The notes beneath the pieces were generated by a model that worked only from the letters and a program-made list of their open reading frames with translations, made no database searches and was not told the origin of the DNA. This document shows positions 42,714 through 53,264 of a DNA stretch of 64,000 nucleotides, in pieces. The stretch's first letter is position 1; every line of letters starts with the position of its first letter. Position numbers and translations under genes: made by a program. Source of the DNA: Fen-1258 sp964449775 (lineage in GTDB: Bacteria > Bacteroidota > Ignavibacteria > Ignavibacteriales > Melioribacteraceae); the NCBI GenBank assembly GCA_964449775.1, contig CAYVBQ010000017.1, positions 14,297 to 78,296 of the forward strand. The letters are read 5' to 3'.

Positions 42714-45455
42714 ATGAAAAAACTGTTACTATTTTTTACTCTTTTCCATTCAATTACTCTCTTTCTTTTTAGAATTCAAGTTTATGCTGGCGTTACCGGA
42801 AAAATTGCCGGAAAAGTTACCGATGCGGAGACAAGAGAGGAGCTGATTGGTATTAATATTCTTATAGAAGGAACATCTTTAGGCGCCGCTACAAATATTG
42901 ATGGTACTTATGTTATAAATAATATAGAACCCGGAGTATATTCTTTAATTTTCAGCGGCGTTGGTTATCAAAAAAAGATGATCACAAATGTGAGAGTATC
43001 AAGTGATTTTACTACAAGAATTGATGTTCAACTTTTGGCAGAAGCAATTAATTTGGAAACTATTGTAGTACAAGCAGAGAGACCTCTGATTAGAAAAGAT
43101 TTAACATCTTCCCAAACATCAATAGATGAATCACAAATTAAATCTTTACCGGTTGAAAATATCAGTCAAATACTATCACTGCAAGCTGGTATAACTAAAG
43201 GTTCAAGCGGAGAGTTACACATCCGCGGAGGAAGATCAACCGAAATTGCATACAATGTTAATGGTGTTTCTGCAATAAACCCATATGATTTTGGCAGAAC
43301 AGTACAAATTTCAACAAATGCCATTCAAGAACTTTCAGTTGTTAGCGGTACTTTTAATGCTGAATATGGTAACGCGCTAAGCGGTGTTGTTAATACAATA
43401 ACCAAAGAAGGTGGTTCAAAATATAAAGGAACATTAACTTATTACACCGGTGATTATATAAGTTCTGCTAAAGATATCTTTTATAATATTGATAAAGTTA
43501 ATCCTATAAATAATCAGGTTTTTGAAGGAACGTTTGGCGGACCAATTCCTTTATTGGAAGATAATTTTTCTTTTTTCTTTTCCGGAAGATATAACAATGA
43601 TAAAGGATATTTATATGGGATAAGACAGCATACGGTTTTTGATTCGCTTTCCAGAGACCCGTTGCGTGCAGATGTATTATATCTTGCTCAAACGGGAGAT
43701 AATTCGATTATATCAATGAATCCGAATGAAGATCTAAATACTAGTGCAAAGATTACATACAAACCAATATCTAACATTAAAATTAATTATGATGTTGTCT
43801 ATTCGAACTCGAAGTACCAATCTTATGCTCACGATTATAAATATAACCCCGATGCAAATTATAAGAGGTTTCAATGGGGAATAATAAACTCATTGGAATA
43901 CAGACATGCAATTAGCAACACAACTTTTTTTTCGTTAAAAGGATCATACAACATTTATGATTTTAAAAGGTATTTGTTTCCGTTACTCGACGCTTCCGTG
44001 AGTGAAGTATCTTATCATCCGGGTATGAGTTTGGGTGGTCTGCATGCAGATCCAAGATATCAACCTGAAGATAAAAACGACGGCTACAGCAGCTACACAT
44101 TTATTTCAGGCGGCACCCAGCCTGAACATTTTTATCAACGCTCTTACACTTCAGAAGTTAAGTTTGATATTACTAGTCAGGTTACAAACCAGCATGAAGT
44201 TAAGTTTGGTTTAAAAAGTAAGTGGGATACAATGGATTTTGTTTTCTTTGAGGTGTTAAGAAACAGGAATAATTATTTGATTCCCACTATTCCAGATCCT
44301 AATAATCAAAAGGGTTCAATAGATATTTATTCACGTTCTCCAAAACAATTTTCCGGTTATCTTCAGGATAAAATGGAATTTGAGAGTATGATTCTTAACG
44401 CGGGGTTAAGATTGGATTATTTTAATGCCAATGCAGTTTACGCTCCTGATCCTTTCAAACCAACTGAGAATCTTACTAATGCTGAAGGAAAACTTACTAT
44501 TAGTCCCCGACTTGGTATTTCGTTCCCTATCACCGATCAGGGAATAATACATTTTTCTTACGGTCATTTTTATCAATTGCCACCATATAGATATTTATAT
44601 AGTAATCCGGAATTTGAAGACATTGCAGCTGAGCCTGCATACGGCAACGCAAATCTTAATCCCGAAAAAACCGTTACCTACGAAGTTGGGTTACAGCAGC
44701 AATTAAATGAATCTCTTGCTTTTAACATAACAGGATTCTATAAAGATGTCCGTGATCTTTTGGCAATTCAACAAATAAGAATTAGCAGTAACTCCATTTA
44801 CCAAAAATATGTAAACAAAGATTACGGCAATATAAAAGGAATTACATTTTCTCTAACAAAAAGAAAATTGCCCAACGATCTTTTTAGCGCCTCACTGGAT
44901 TATACTTTTCAGGTTGCCGAAGGAAATGAAACCGGTTCAGATGCTTTCTTTATCGATTTACAATCCGGCAGGCAAAGCGAAAAAATTCCTGTGCCTTTGA
45001 GTTGGGATCAGACCCATACTTTGAATGGTGTTATTTCATTTGGAGGAACCAAAGATTGGAACATTACAATTACAGCTTCTCTATCATCCGGACTTCCATA
45101 TTCACCTATACTTTATGAGCAGCAGATTTATTTGAGGTCAAACAGCGGAAGAAAACCATTTTATGCAAATGCAGATTTATTATGTGATAAATCCTTCTCA
45201 ATTGCTAATAACACAACCGTAACAGTATTTCTAAAAGTATTCAACTTATTTGATACTCAAAATGAACGGTTCGTTTACGATGACACCGGCAGAGCTATTT
45301 ATTCTTTAGAAGAAACAAAGGGCGGTCCGCAGGCTACAAATCTAATTTCCGAAAAATATCCCGGCATTAAATCTGCGGCTGAATACTTCAACAGACCTAA
45401 TTACTACTCGGCACCAAGAGAAGTAAGAATTGGTCTTACTTTAGAGTTCCAATGA
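42714..45455 (+). CDS. TonB-dependent receptor with carboxypeptidase-regulatory domain
   Basis: The 913-residue outer-membrane receptor has a signal peptide and an N-terminal CarboxypepD-regulatory-like domain (about 28-105: GKIAGKVTDAETREELIG and NIDGTYVINNIEPG). A plug domain follows (about 130-240, with LHIRGGRSTEIAYNVNGV), then a 22-strand-type barrel ending in REVRIGLTLEFQ with a terminal aromatic residue. This form imports large substrates such as oligosaccharides, peptides or siderophores using TonB energy. Position just before a giant surface protein and a PorV-like protein forms a recurrent Ignavibacteria set. GAGGT precedes the ATG. The ligand is unknown. Confidence 0.9.
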   Translation: MKKLLLFFTLFHSITLFLFRIQVYAGVTGKIAGKVTDAETREELIGINILIEGTSLGAATNIDGTYVINNIEPGVYSLIFSGVGYQKKMITNVRVSSDFTTRIDVQLLAEAINLETIVVQAERPLIRKDLTSSQTSIDESQIKSLPVENISQILSLQAGITKGSSGELHIRGGRSTEIAYNVNGVSAINPYDFGRTVQISTNAIQELSVVSGTFNAEYGNALSGVVNTITKEGGSKYKGTLTYYTGDYISSAKDIFYNIDKVNPINNQVFEGTFGGPIPLLEDNFSFFFSGRYNNDKGYLYGIRQHTVFDSLSRDPLRADVLYLAQTGDNSIISMNPNEDLNTSAKITYKPISNIKINYDVVYSNSKYQSYAHDYKYNPDANYKRFQWGIINSLEYRHAISNTTFFSLKGSYNIYDFKRYLFPLLDASVSEVSYHPGMSLGGLHADPRYQPEDKNDGYSSYTFISGGTQPEHFYQRSYTSEVKFDITSQVTNQHEVKFGLKSKWDTMDFVFFEVLRNRNNYLIPTIPDPNNQKGSIDIYSRSPKQFSGYLQDKMEFESMILNAGLRLDYFNANAVYAPDPFKPTENLTNAEGKLTISPRLGISFPITDQGIIHFSYGHFYQLPPYRYLYSNPEFEDIAAEPAYGNANLNPEKTVTYEVGLQQQLNESLAFNITGFYKDVRDLLAIQQIRISSNSIYQKYVNKDYGNIKGITFSLTKRKLPNDLFSASLDYTFQVAEGNETGSDAFFIDLQSGRQSEKIPVPLSWDQTHTLNGVISFGGTKDWNITITASLSSGLPYSPILYEQQIYLRSNSGRKPFYANADLLCDKSFSIANNTTVTVFLKVFNLFDTQNERFVYDDTGRAIYSLEETKGGPQATNLISEKYPGIKSAAEYFNRPNYYSAPREVRIGLTLEFQ

Positions 45456-45473
45456 AATTTATGGAGTAACAAC

Positions 45474-48400
45474 ATGCTTGGAAAAAAAATAATTTATCTT
45501 AGCTTAATTCTTTGTGTTTTTCCACTTCTGGTTGAATCAAGTTTTGCACAATCGGAATCGGTAAAGCAGAGAAGGCTAATTGAGCACCAGGCTGTAAAAG
45601 ACCTATTAAATTCTAAGTTGTCAACTTCACCAATTAACGTAAGCAATACAGGTTCCAGTGAAGAAAAGTACTCGCTTAAAAATTTATTTAAAACAAAAGG
45701 CAATGCTGATCGAAAATCATTCTTTATGAATGGAAATAATGTCTCTGTTGAAATTGAAAACTATGGAGGAATAGCGCCGGGTTATGGAGGGATTAGAGAA
45801 ATTACAAATCTAATTTGGCGTGATGCACCATATATTTTCCAATTCTGTCCTATTGTAGGCGCATCAGTTGTTGATTCAACTGGTGTTAGGAAACATATTA
45901 TAACCGATGCCATGAATGATTACGATAGAGCTGGTTTAAGAGAGATTGATCCAGCAACCGGTTTTAAATGGCAATGGCAACCATTACCAGGTTATGCAGA
46001 TCCCAACCAAAATTACATTGCCTCAAATCCGGCTTTCGATTCTGACCGCGATGGTAAACCTGATAGCTGGCCAAGAGAATGGTATAATGAGAGATTAGGA
46101 CAATACGTTTGGCCCGGTTATTTGGTTCAAGGTGAAAACAATGCCGATCTTGAAGCTTACTGGGCAATGGATGACCGCGATAACAAAGAGTTTGGTTATT
46201 ACCCATTTCAAAATGATAAATCACGAAAGGGATTAGGAGTTCAGATTGATGGCAGAGCTTTTCAATGGAGTAATTCATTAGCTTCAAATGCTGTCTTCTT
46301 CGTTTGGTCAATAACAAATGTAAGCGATAAAAACTTAGATACCGTAATGTTTGGTATTTACGGCGATCCCGACATTGGTGGTGCAGACAACAAAGATGAT
46401 AATGGACTTTTTATTTCACCGTTCAATACATCAATACCACTTTACTCTCGCAACATGGTTTATTTTTTCGATCCAGATAAAACTGGTGATGCTGGGAGAA
46501 GGTTGGGTTATTTAGGATGTAAATTTTTAGAGTCTCCCGGAAATCCTAATGACGGTATCGATAATGATGGTGATGGTTTGATTGATGAAAGGCAGGATAA
46601 TAATATTGATGAAGATGGCGATTGGAACCCCGACACCGATGATGTGGGAAAAGATGGAATTCCAAATACAGGTGATATTGGTGAAAAAGATGGAATTCCA
46701 ACATTAGGAAACCGGTTATCAGACGGGAGACCTGATCCTTTACAACCCGGTGAGCCAAATTTTGGTTATACCGATCTTGATGAGTCAGATCAGATTGGTT
46801 TAACAAGTTTTAAGAGTTCTCAGTGGGCAACAGATTTAAGAATTGCTTATGATGAAGATGTTTGGAATGCAACGAAACCCGGAAGTTTCAGTGAGATTAC
46901 ACAAAATGAAGATATCGTTTTCATTTTTAGTTCCGGATACATTTCTCTTAAACCAGGTGAGACAAAAAGAATATCGATGGCATTTCTGTTTGGTGAAGAC
47001 TTAGACGATCTTTTAACTACTGCTGAAACGGTTCAAAATATTTATAATAAAAATTATCGATTCTTTAGACCTCCGAGTCTTCCAAAAGTAACCGCTATCC
47101 CAGACGATAAAAAAGTTACCTTATTTTGGGATTCAAATTCAGAAAGAAGTATTGACCCAATAACCGGAAATGATTTTGAGGGTTACGCTATTTATAGAAG
47201 TACCCGCCCCGATTTTGCAGATGTTCAAAAAGTTACTGATGGTAAAGGATCAAAATTCTTATATGAACCATTAAAGGATTTGAAAGGCTTTGATGCCAAA
47301 TGGGATCTGCGCAATGATTGGAAGGGATATCATCCGGTTCCTTATTTAGGAAGAGGATTAATGTATTATCTCGGAGACAATTCGGGATTAGTTCATACTT
47401 TTGTCGATTCCAATGAAGTTAGAAACGGACAAACTTATTATTATGCCGTTGTCGCTTACGACCATGGTGATTCACTCGGCATTCCTCCTTCTGAAACAAC
47501 AAAGAAGATTTCTTCAGACCCAATTTCAAGCAAGTTAATTTTTGATGATAACACAGTACAAGTAATTCCGGGTCCAAGAGCAGGCGGTTACAACCGGCCA
47601 GGAATTAATTCTACCGATGTGCTGCATACCGGAGGAATTGCTAATGGAGATATGAATTTCAAAATTATAAATGATCTTAATGTTAAAGGTGATAAATATA
47701 CTCTTACATTTAAGGATACTTTGTATTCGGCGAGTAAAGCCACATTAGCAAAAAATTATTCTGTAACCGGTGAAAAAACCACAAAAGAATCTTTCTATTT
47801 GTACGGAACTAAATTTGCTAATCTTTCAAAGAGTCATTTGATTAATGATCCTTCTTTGCAAGTAACTGACAAGTCCGGAAAAGTATTTAAGAGTGGTCTC
47901 GATTACGAAATAAACCTTGAAAAAGGAAGCATAAAAAGAACAGATAAAAGTTCTATGCTTGAAGCTACAGAATATTTTATTACTTATAGAAATTATGGTA
48001 TCTATCAAAGTCAGGCGTTAAATGGGGAAGATTCAAATCCTATTTTTGATGGAATTCTAATTCAGGTGAAAGATAATCCGGCACTAATCTTCGATGAAAA
48101 TAAATCCAAGTGGTCATCTGGTATAGATCTGCCATTCAAATTTTATTTAAGACCCGCTGGTAGTCCAAAAGCAGAACCCGCTGATTATATAATCACATTC
48201 TCTGATAAAAATATTTCAACAGCAAAGAAATTTGTACTGGGAAAAGGGTTCATAGACATTCCGGTTAAGTATAAGGTAGAAGATGTTACTTCCGGTGTCC
48301 CGATTGTTGTTGTTACTAATTTACAAGAATTAGCAGCTTCCAACGATTCATCATGGACTGTGGGAGAAGAGATAGTCTTCTATAAAACGGGCTCACCCGG

Positions 48401-48899
48401 AGGACAGGGGGCACAGATTTCCTGGAGTTTAGTCGTTTCCGCTTCACCAACTTCACCCAAAAAAGTTCCTGGGCCAGGCGATGCGCTTCTAATTTATACG
48501 AAGAGACCTTTCGGTTCTAAAGATGTTTTTACTCTTCAAACAAAAGCGGGATTTATTGATAATGTTCAAACGGCAAGCAGGCTTGATAATATCTATGTTG
48601 TTCCGAATCCTTATGTGGGTACAAATGAAATTGAACCTGCTAATAAATTATCGGGGCAAAACCGTGGTGAACGGAGAATTTATTTTGAAAATCTTCCTGT
48701 GAAGTGCACCATAAAAATATTTACCTTAAGCGGCGAACTCGTAACAACTTTGGAACATGATACAGGCTTCGATAACGGCAGAGAATATTGGAATCTCCTG
48801 AACCGGGATGGATTCAGTGTTGCTTACGGTGTTTATCTGGCTCACATAGATGCACCGGAAATTGGTGAAAAGTTAATCAAGTTTGCCTTAATTAAGTAA
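45474..48899 (+). CDS. Giant Asp-rich secreted surface protein with C-terminal FlgD-like domain
   Basis: The 1141-residue protein has a signal peptide (residues 6-24, ending SSFAQ). A calcium-loop segment rich in Asp and Gly sits around residues 360-430 (DGIDNDGDGLIDE, DEDGDWNPDTDD), like thrombospondin type 3 loops. A fibronectin-like region follows near 540-680, then a C-terminal FlgD-Ig-like domain starting DNIYVVPNPYVG and ending KLIKFALIK, which in this phylum acts like a secretion or anchoring tail. It is co-transcribed with the TonB receptor (18-base gap) and the PorV-like gene. It may capture substrate for the receptor or be a T9SS cargo; neither is proven. Confidence 0.75.
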   Translation: MLGKKIIYLSLILCVFPLLVESSFAQSESVKQRRLIEHQAVKDLLNSKLSTSPINVSNTGSSEEKYSLKNLFKTKGNADRKSFFMNGNNVSVEIENYGGIAPGYGGIREITNLIWRDAPYIFQFCPIVGASVVDSTGVRKHIITDAMNDYDRAGLREIDPATGFKWQWQPLPGYADPNQNYIASNPAFDSDRDGKPDSWPREWYNERLGQYVWPGYLVQGENNADLEAYWAMDDRDNKEFGYYPFQNDKSRKGLGVQIDGRAFQWSNSLASNAVFFVWSITNVSDKNLDTVMFGIYGDPDIGGADNKDDNGLFISPFNTSIPLYSRNMVYFFDPDKTGDAGRRLGYLGCKFLESPGNPNDGIDNDGDGLIDERQDNNIDEDGDWNPDTDDVGKDGIPNTGDIGEKDGIPTLGNRLSDGRPDPLQPGEPNFGYTDLDESDQIGLTSFKSSQWATDLRIAYDEDVWNATKPGSFSEITQNEDIVFIFSSGYISLKPGETKRISMAFLFGEDLDDLLTTAETVQNIYNKNYRFFRPPSLPKVTAIPDDKKVTLFWDSNSERSIDPITGNDFEGYAIYRSTRPDFADVQKVTDGKGSKFLYEPLKDLKGFDAKWDLRNDWKGYHPVPYLGRGLMYYLGDNSGLVHTFVDSNEVRNGQTYYYAVVAYDHGDSLGIPPSETTKKISSDPISSKLIFDDNTVQVIPGPRAGGYNRPGINSTDVLHTGGIANGDMNFKIINDLNVKGDKYTLTFKDTLYSASKATLAKNYSVTGEKTTKESFYLYGTKFANLSKSHLINDPSLQVTDKSGKVFKSGLDYEINLEKGSIKRTDKSSMLEATEYFITYRNYGIYQSQALNGEDSNPIFDGILIQVKDNPALIFDENKSKWSSGIDLPFKFYLRPAGSPKAEPADYIITFSDKNISTAKKFVLGKGFIDIPVKYKVEDVTSGVPIVVVTNLQELAASNDSSWTVGEEIVFYKTGSPGGQGAQISWSLVVSASPTSPKKVPGPGDALLIYTKRPFGSKDVFTLQTKAGFIDNVQTASRLDNIYVVPNPYVGTNEIEPANKLSGQNRGERRIYFENLPVKCTIKIFTLSGELVTTLEHDTGFDNGREYWNLLNRDGFSVAYGVYLAHIDAPEIGEKLIKFALIK

Positions 48900-48912
48900 T
48901 GCAGGAGGTTTT

Positions 48913-49926
48913 ATGAAAAAATTACTTTTTTTAATTAGCATTTTATTTGTGCTGTTTTTTGCCATCGTTGGATTTGCGCAAACAACTAAAATCGGAACTA
49001 CTGCGGTACAAGCTCTTAAGTATAATGTTGGTCCACGCGCTATTGGAATGGGTGGTGCATTTACTGCAATTGCCGATGATATAACTGCCATGTACTGGAA
49101 TCCAGGTGGTACTGCAAACATAAATACAAATGAAGCATTTTTTAATCACACTTCTCTCTTTTCAGATATTAGTCATGACTTTGCGGCATTTGCAACTAAT
49201 CTCTCCGGCATTGGAACTGTGGGCGCTTTTGTATCCGTTCTATCGATGGATGAAATGAAAGTTAGAACAATTGAAAACCCCGAAGGTACCGGTGAATTTT
49301 TTAATTACAATACTTTTATAATGGGATTAAATTATTCAAAGTATCTAACTACAAATTTTGCAATCGGATTTAACGTAAAATATATCAGTGAAAATCTCTG
49401 GCATATGAATTCTACCGGATTCGCAATTGATATAGGTACACTTTATAAAATACCAATTTTTAATGAACTCAGAATTGCATCCAGCATTTCAAATTTTGGA
49501 ACTAAAATGCAGCTTTCCGGAAGAGACGCAACAGTAATTTACTCCTCCGGGGCTGGAAACGAAAATTTGATTAATTCGAATGTTGAACTTGACAAATTCG
49601 ATCTTCCATTAATTTTTAGATTTGGTATTTCTGCCGATGTTATCAAAGGAGAAAGTTCAAGATTGACAATTGGCGTTGACGCAATTCATCCAAATGATAA
49701 TACTGAATATTTAAATACCGGTCTGGAATATGCGTGGAATGAAATTATTCATTTCAGAGCAGGCTTTAATTCTTTATTTGAAAAAGATTCTGAAAAAGGA
49801 TTAACACTTGGTTTTGGTTTGAATTATAGAATTTTCGATTTGGTCAAAGCTAAAGTTGATTACGCTTATCAAGATTTCGGCAGATTGAAGAGTGTGCACT
49901 ATTTTTCTGTCGGGATTACCTTTTAG
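48913..49926 (+). CDS. PorV/PorQ family outer-membrane protein
   Basis: The 337-residue protein has a signal peptide and the family hallmark GPRAIGMGGAFTAIADD followed by YWNPGG near residues 36-60, then a FadL-like 14-strand barrel ending VHYFSVGITF. PorV is the shuttle that takes T9SS cargo from the translocon to the surface attachment complex; PorV-like paralogues are frequent next to T9SS cargo or TonB receptors in Ignavibacteria. AGGAGG with five bases spacing precedes the ATG, 13 bases after the surface-protein gene. It ends the three-gene operon, followed by a hairpin. Confidence 0.85.
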   Translation: MKKLLFLISILFVLFFAIVGFAQTTKIGTTAVQALKYNVGPRAIGMGGAFTAIADDITAMYWNPGGTANINTNEAFFNHTSLFSDISHDFAAFATNLSGIGTVGAFVSVLSMDEMKVRTIENPEGTGEFFNYNTFIMGLNYSKYLTTNFAIGFNVKYISENLWHMNSTGFAIDIGTLYKIPIFNELRIASSISNFGTKMQLSGRDATVIYSSGAGNENLINSNVELDKFDLPLIFRFGISADVIKGESSRLTIGVDAIHPNDNTEYLNTGLEYAWNEIIHFRAGFNSLFEKDSEKGLTLGFGLNYRIFDLVKAKVDYAYQDFGRLKSVHYFSVGITF

Positions 49927-49963
49927 AAATTTAGAAATACAGAAACAGAAATAATTAATTGTA

Positions 49964-50012
49964 GTGCCGGATAACGATTCAAATAACGCAAATTGAGTAG
50001 ATTATCCGGCAC
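49964..50012 (+). terminator. Hairpin at the end of the TonB-PorV operon
   Basis: GTGCCGGATAA (49964-49974) pairs perfectly with TTATCCGGCAC (50002-50012), followed by CATTTTAT. It is likely the operon's transcription terminator. Confidence 0.7.
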
Positions 50013-50041
50013 CATTTTATACGTGATTCCAAATAGATTTT

Positions 50042-50539
50042 ATGTTGCCAACAAAAATGAAAAATTCTGTAATGCTAATAATCGCCTTCGTGTTATTTTT
50101 TACATCGTGCAAACATGAAAACATTAACACAAGGAACGTAAAAGAAGAATTACAAGTAGTGAAGAGGTTATGTTTTATCAAAAGTTTTTATCGTAAAGAA
50201 AAGAATTATGCTGCGCTAGATTTTATTGAACATATTAAGATCAGCGATATAGATTCAAAGGCTACTTATCCTCAAATAATAGAACTTCCGGATAAATTTT
50301 GTTATGTAAATAAAGAAATAATATTTGAAGATTATGAGATTTCCGATAGTGTAAAAATTATTATGCAAAAATTTAGTTATGATGCTGAAGGTAATTACAA
50401 ATTCAACCAATCAATTACTCTCATGGAGCTTTTAGCTGAATTTGATAAATCTAAGCATGTAAGATTTCTGAATTCTCCATATGAGATAGAAATTATTAAT
50501 AATAAAATTATTTCTCTTAAGGAGATTTATATTCCCTAA
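50042..50539 (+). CDS. Predicted lipoprotein upstream of the NlpC/P60 protein
   Basis: The 165-residue product has a lipoprotein signal (VMLIIAFVLFFTSC, Cys at about residue 22) and no recognised domain. The mature part is charged with aromatic spots (CFIKSFYRKEKNYAALDF, CYVNKEIIFEDYEI) and resembles small envelope lipoproteins. An alternative ATG at 50057 would remove five residues. It lies 16 bases before the NlpC/P60 cargo gene, so the two are likely expressed together. It could be an immunity or anchor partner of that enzyme, but this is speculation. Confidence 0.65.
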   Translation: MLPTKMKNSVMLIIAFVLFFTSCKHENINTRNVKEELQVVKRLCFIKSFYRKEKNYAALDFIEHIKISDIDSKATYPQIIELPDKFCYVNKEIIFEDYEISDSVKIIMQKFSYDAEGNYKFNQSITLMELLAEFDKSKHVRFLNSPYEIEIINNKIISLKEIYIP

Positions 50540-50555
50540 ATAGTTGGATAGCGTT

Positions 50556-53264
50556 ATGAATAAATTTATTCTTTTTTTTATTTTAATGTTTATTGCATGT
50601 ATCAATTATTCGCAAGAGATAATTTATGAAGAAAAATATAGCAACCTCCCATTTCCGTTACGAATAGATAATTCCGGTATCTATTCAATTGCCTCTTTTG
50701 ATGTTGAAAATGGTGTAATCTATTTATCCTCCTTTAACAGTAAATCAATTTTTAAATACACTGGGGAAAATTATTATAAAGAGTCGGGGTCACTAAATGT
50801 AGAAAAAGATTTCGTCGCCGGTTTCAATACTAATGATCTTCGATTGAATAAACGAACGGCTGAATCAACTGTCAAAGAAACCATTACTTATAAAAAGAAT
50901 TTTCGTAATGGGAATTCATTCTTGAGGGATGATGGCGGGGATATTATAGGGACTGCTGGAGAGGAGATTAAAGTTATTGTGCCAAATCAAAGTGAATTAA
51001 TAGTAGACTTCAGTTTAAAACATATTAGAAATAGAATAACTCTTTATTTCCCTTCCAACTTAGCATGTGCTGATTTGGTGGGTATTGATAAAGCGGGGAA
51101 TTATTTCATTCTAGTTGAAAAATATATTTCCGAAATCCCGCTTAACATAGAGAGAGAAGTTTACAACGTTTCAAAAGATGGTGAGATTTTATCCCAATTA
51201 GTACTTCCGAATATAAAATACCTTTACACAATCAAAGATTTACAAATAGATGAAGATGGAAATTTGTATCACTTAATAACGTTTAAGGAAAAAGTACAAA
51301 TTGTTAAGTGGAAGAATTTAACTACTAAAAATCAGAATAAACTTTATTACCCGAACGAATATAATTATGAATTGCATTTTAACTATTTCACTCCTACCAA
51401 CGAGATATCAATACAAGCTCAAACAATAAATAAAAATATGGTGACTAAAGTTGGCAGAACAAAGGCTTTGCAAATTGCAGAAACTTACGTTTTGCATCAG
51501 TATGATTGTAAACAAAATAATTTAGCCGTTAATGAAATTACAGCACCGGATGGCGACGCAGTACGTTCCCCAAGTTGGTTGATTATTGGTGCCAACGCAA
51601 GATTGCCATATAAGTGGGGAGGATTTAACACAATTGAACAGTTTGATGCCGGATTAGCAAATGGTAAATATGCAGGAGATATTGTTACAAGCGGTGTTTC
51701 ATCTTTTGCATTAGGTGTTGATTGTTCCGGTTATGTTAGCCGTTGCTGGCAGTTAAGTTACCATTCTTCTACTGCCAACATGCCCGGTATCACTACACAA
51801 TACAGCAGTTGGGAAAATCTAAAACCCGGAGATGCTATTCACAAAGTCGGGCATGTTAGGTTATTCATTAAACGAAATTCAAATGGCAGTTTTAAGGTTG
51901 CAGAAGCCGCCGGTCGAAATTGGGATGTCTCTTATTGGTCATTCTTTGCTTCAGATCTTGTGAAATATACACCTCGATACTACAACGATATGGAGGATAA
52001 TTATAATTCACAACAACCAGAACTTTTAAGTGCAGAAAAGGTAGCTGAAAATCTAGTTAGAATGAAGTGGAGTTGTGATACAGCTAATATTCTGGGTTAC
52101 AGAGTTTATCATTCTACGGACGGAAATACTTGGAATTTGGTTCTAAATGAAATCAATTGTCAATCAACTACAGCAGAAATCAATATTAACAATGCTATAA
52201 ATTTCTTTAGAGTCTCAAGCGTAAAAAATGATTCCCCCAATTTTTCTGAAAGTAATTGGTCGAATGTGTTGGGCATAAGTTCTTATGCTTCTAACAAGAA
52301 AGCACTTATTGTTGATGGATTTGAGAGGGAAGTTGGAAGCTGGCAAGGCGCAGGACATTCTTTTGTCACAAAATATGGTAAAGCTCTTGGAATAATAAAC
52401 ACAGATTTTATCTGTGTTAAAAATTCTGAATTGCAAAACGGCAATTATAAACTTGATGATTACAATTACATATTTTGGATATTAGGCGATGAGAGCACAA
52501 TTAATGAAACATTCAATTCCAAAGAACAGCAGTTAGTTAAAAACTATTTGAACAATGGAGGAAGTTTATTCGTATCCGGCAGTGAAATTGGCTGGGATCT
52601 TGATTCAAAAGGCAGTACCGAGGATAAAAGTTTTTATAACAATTATTTAAAATCGAGTTTCATTTCTGATGATGCGGGGGTATACTCTGCTAAAGGCGTT
52701 GTTGATAGGTCATTAAATGATTGCCTTATTAATTTTGGTCAAACATATGAAGAGGATTATCCGGATGAAATTTCGGCGCAGAACGGAAGCAAACTCTGTA
52801 TGCAATATTCAAATGGTAAAGGAGCCGGCGTAGAATATACCGGCTATTTTGGTAATTCAACAATCCTTAGTAGTATAATCTATCTCGCATTTCCACTGGA
52901 ATCAACGGCTGACGATAAATCATTTAATAGTGTAGTATCAAAAGCAATCGATTTTTTTAATTCCGTAAAAGTGTCTGTCGGAGAAACGGAACACTTGGTT
53001 GGTAATTTTAGTCTGGAACAGAATTATCCTAATCCGTTTAATCCCGAGACGACAATTAGTTATCAATTACCCAAAAGTGAATTCGTTCTGATAAAAGTAT
53101 TTGATTCGTTGGGTAGAGAAGTGGCAACATTGGTGAATGAGGAAAAATCTGCAGGATATCATCAAATAAACTTTAAGGGTAGTGAATTAAGCAGTGGAAT
53201 TTATTTTTATCAACTGCACTCCGGGAATTTTGTTCAAACGAAAAAACTAATTTTTATTAAATAG
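50556..53264 (+). CDS. NlpC/P60-type amidase with T9SS sorting domain
   Basis: The 902-residue protein has a signal peptide (start at the ATG 50556; a TTG four codons earlier is less likely). Its N-terminal half is beta-rich and unassigned (about 20-330). A cysteine-peptidase-like NlpC/P60 domain follows (about 345-470) with the nucleophile in GVDCSGYVSRCW near residue 389 and a histidine in KVGHVRLF near 432. A fibronectin-like region and a class-I-glutaminase-like segment (FVSGSEIGWDLD) come next, then a type-A T9SS domain beginning FSLEQNYPNPFNPETT. It could cut peptidoglycan or other isopeptides outside the cell. Target unknown. Confidence 0.75.
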   Translation: MNKFILFFILMFIACINYSQEIIYEEKYSNLPFPLRIDNSGIYSIASFDVENGVIYLSSFNSKSIFKYTGENYYKESGSLNVEKDFVAGFNTNDLRLNKRTAESTVKETITYKKNFRNGNSFLRDDGGDIIGTAGEEIKVIVPNQSELIVDFSLKHIRNRITLYFPSNLACADLVGIDKAGNYFILVEKYISEIPLNIEREVYNVSKDGEILSQLVLPNIKYLYTIKDLQIDEDGNLYHLITFKEKVQIVKWKNLTTKNQNKLYYPNEYNYELHFNYFTPTNEISIQAQTINKNMVTKVGRTKALQIAETYVLHQYDCKQNNLAVNEITAPDGDAVRSPSWLIIGANARLPYKWGGFNTIEQFDAGLANGKYAGDIVTSGVSSFALGVDCSGYVSRCWQLSYHSSTANMPGITTQYSSWENLKPGDAIHKVGHVRLFIKRNSNGSFKVAEAAGRNWDVSYWSFFASDLVKYTPRYYNDMEDNYNSQQPELLSAEKVAENLVRMKWSCDTANILGYRVYHSTDGNTWNLVLNEINCQSTTAEININNAINFFRVSSVKNDSPNFSESNWSNVLGISSYASNKKALIVDGFEREVGSWQGAGHSFVTKYGKALGIINTDFICVKNSELQNGNYKLDDYNYIFWILGDESTINETFNSKEQQLVKNYLNNGGSLFVSGSEIGWDLDSKGSTEDKSFYNNYLKSSFISDDAGVYSAKGVVDRSLNDCLINFGQTYEEDYPDEISAQNGSKLCMQYSNGKGAGVEYTGYFGNSTILSSIIYLAFPLESTADDKSFNSVVSKAIDFFNSVKVSVGETEHLVGNFSLEQNYPNPFNPETTISYQLPKSEFVLIKVFDSLGREVATLVNEEKSAGYHQINFKGSELSSGIYFYQLHSGNFVQTKKLIFIK

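Noticed and set aside
46546..46806. His-rich leftward frame
   Set aside because: Antisense shadow of the Asp-rich calcium-loop region of the surface protein.
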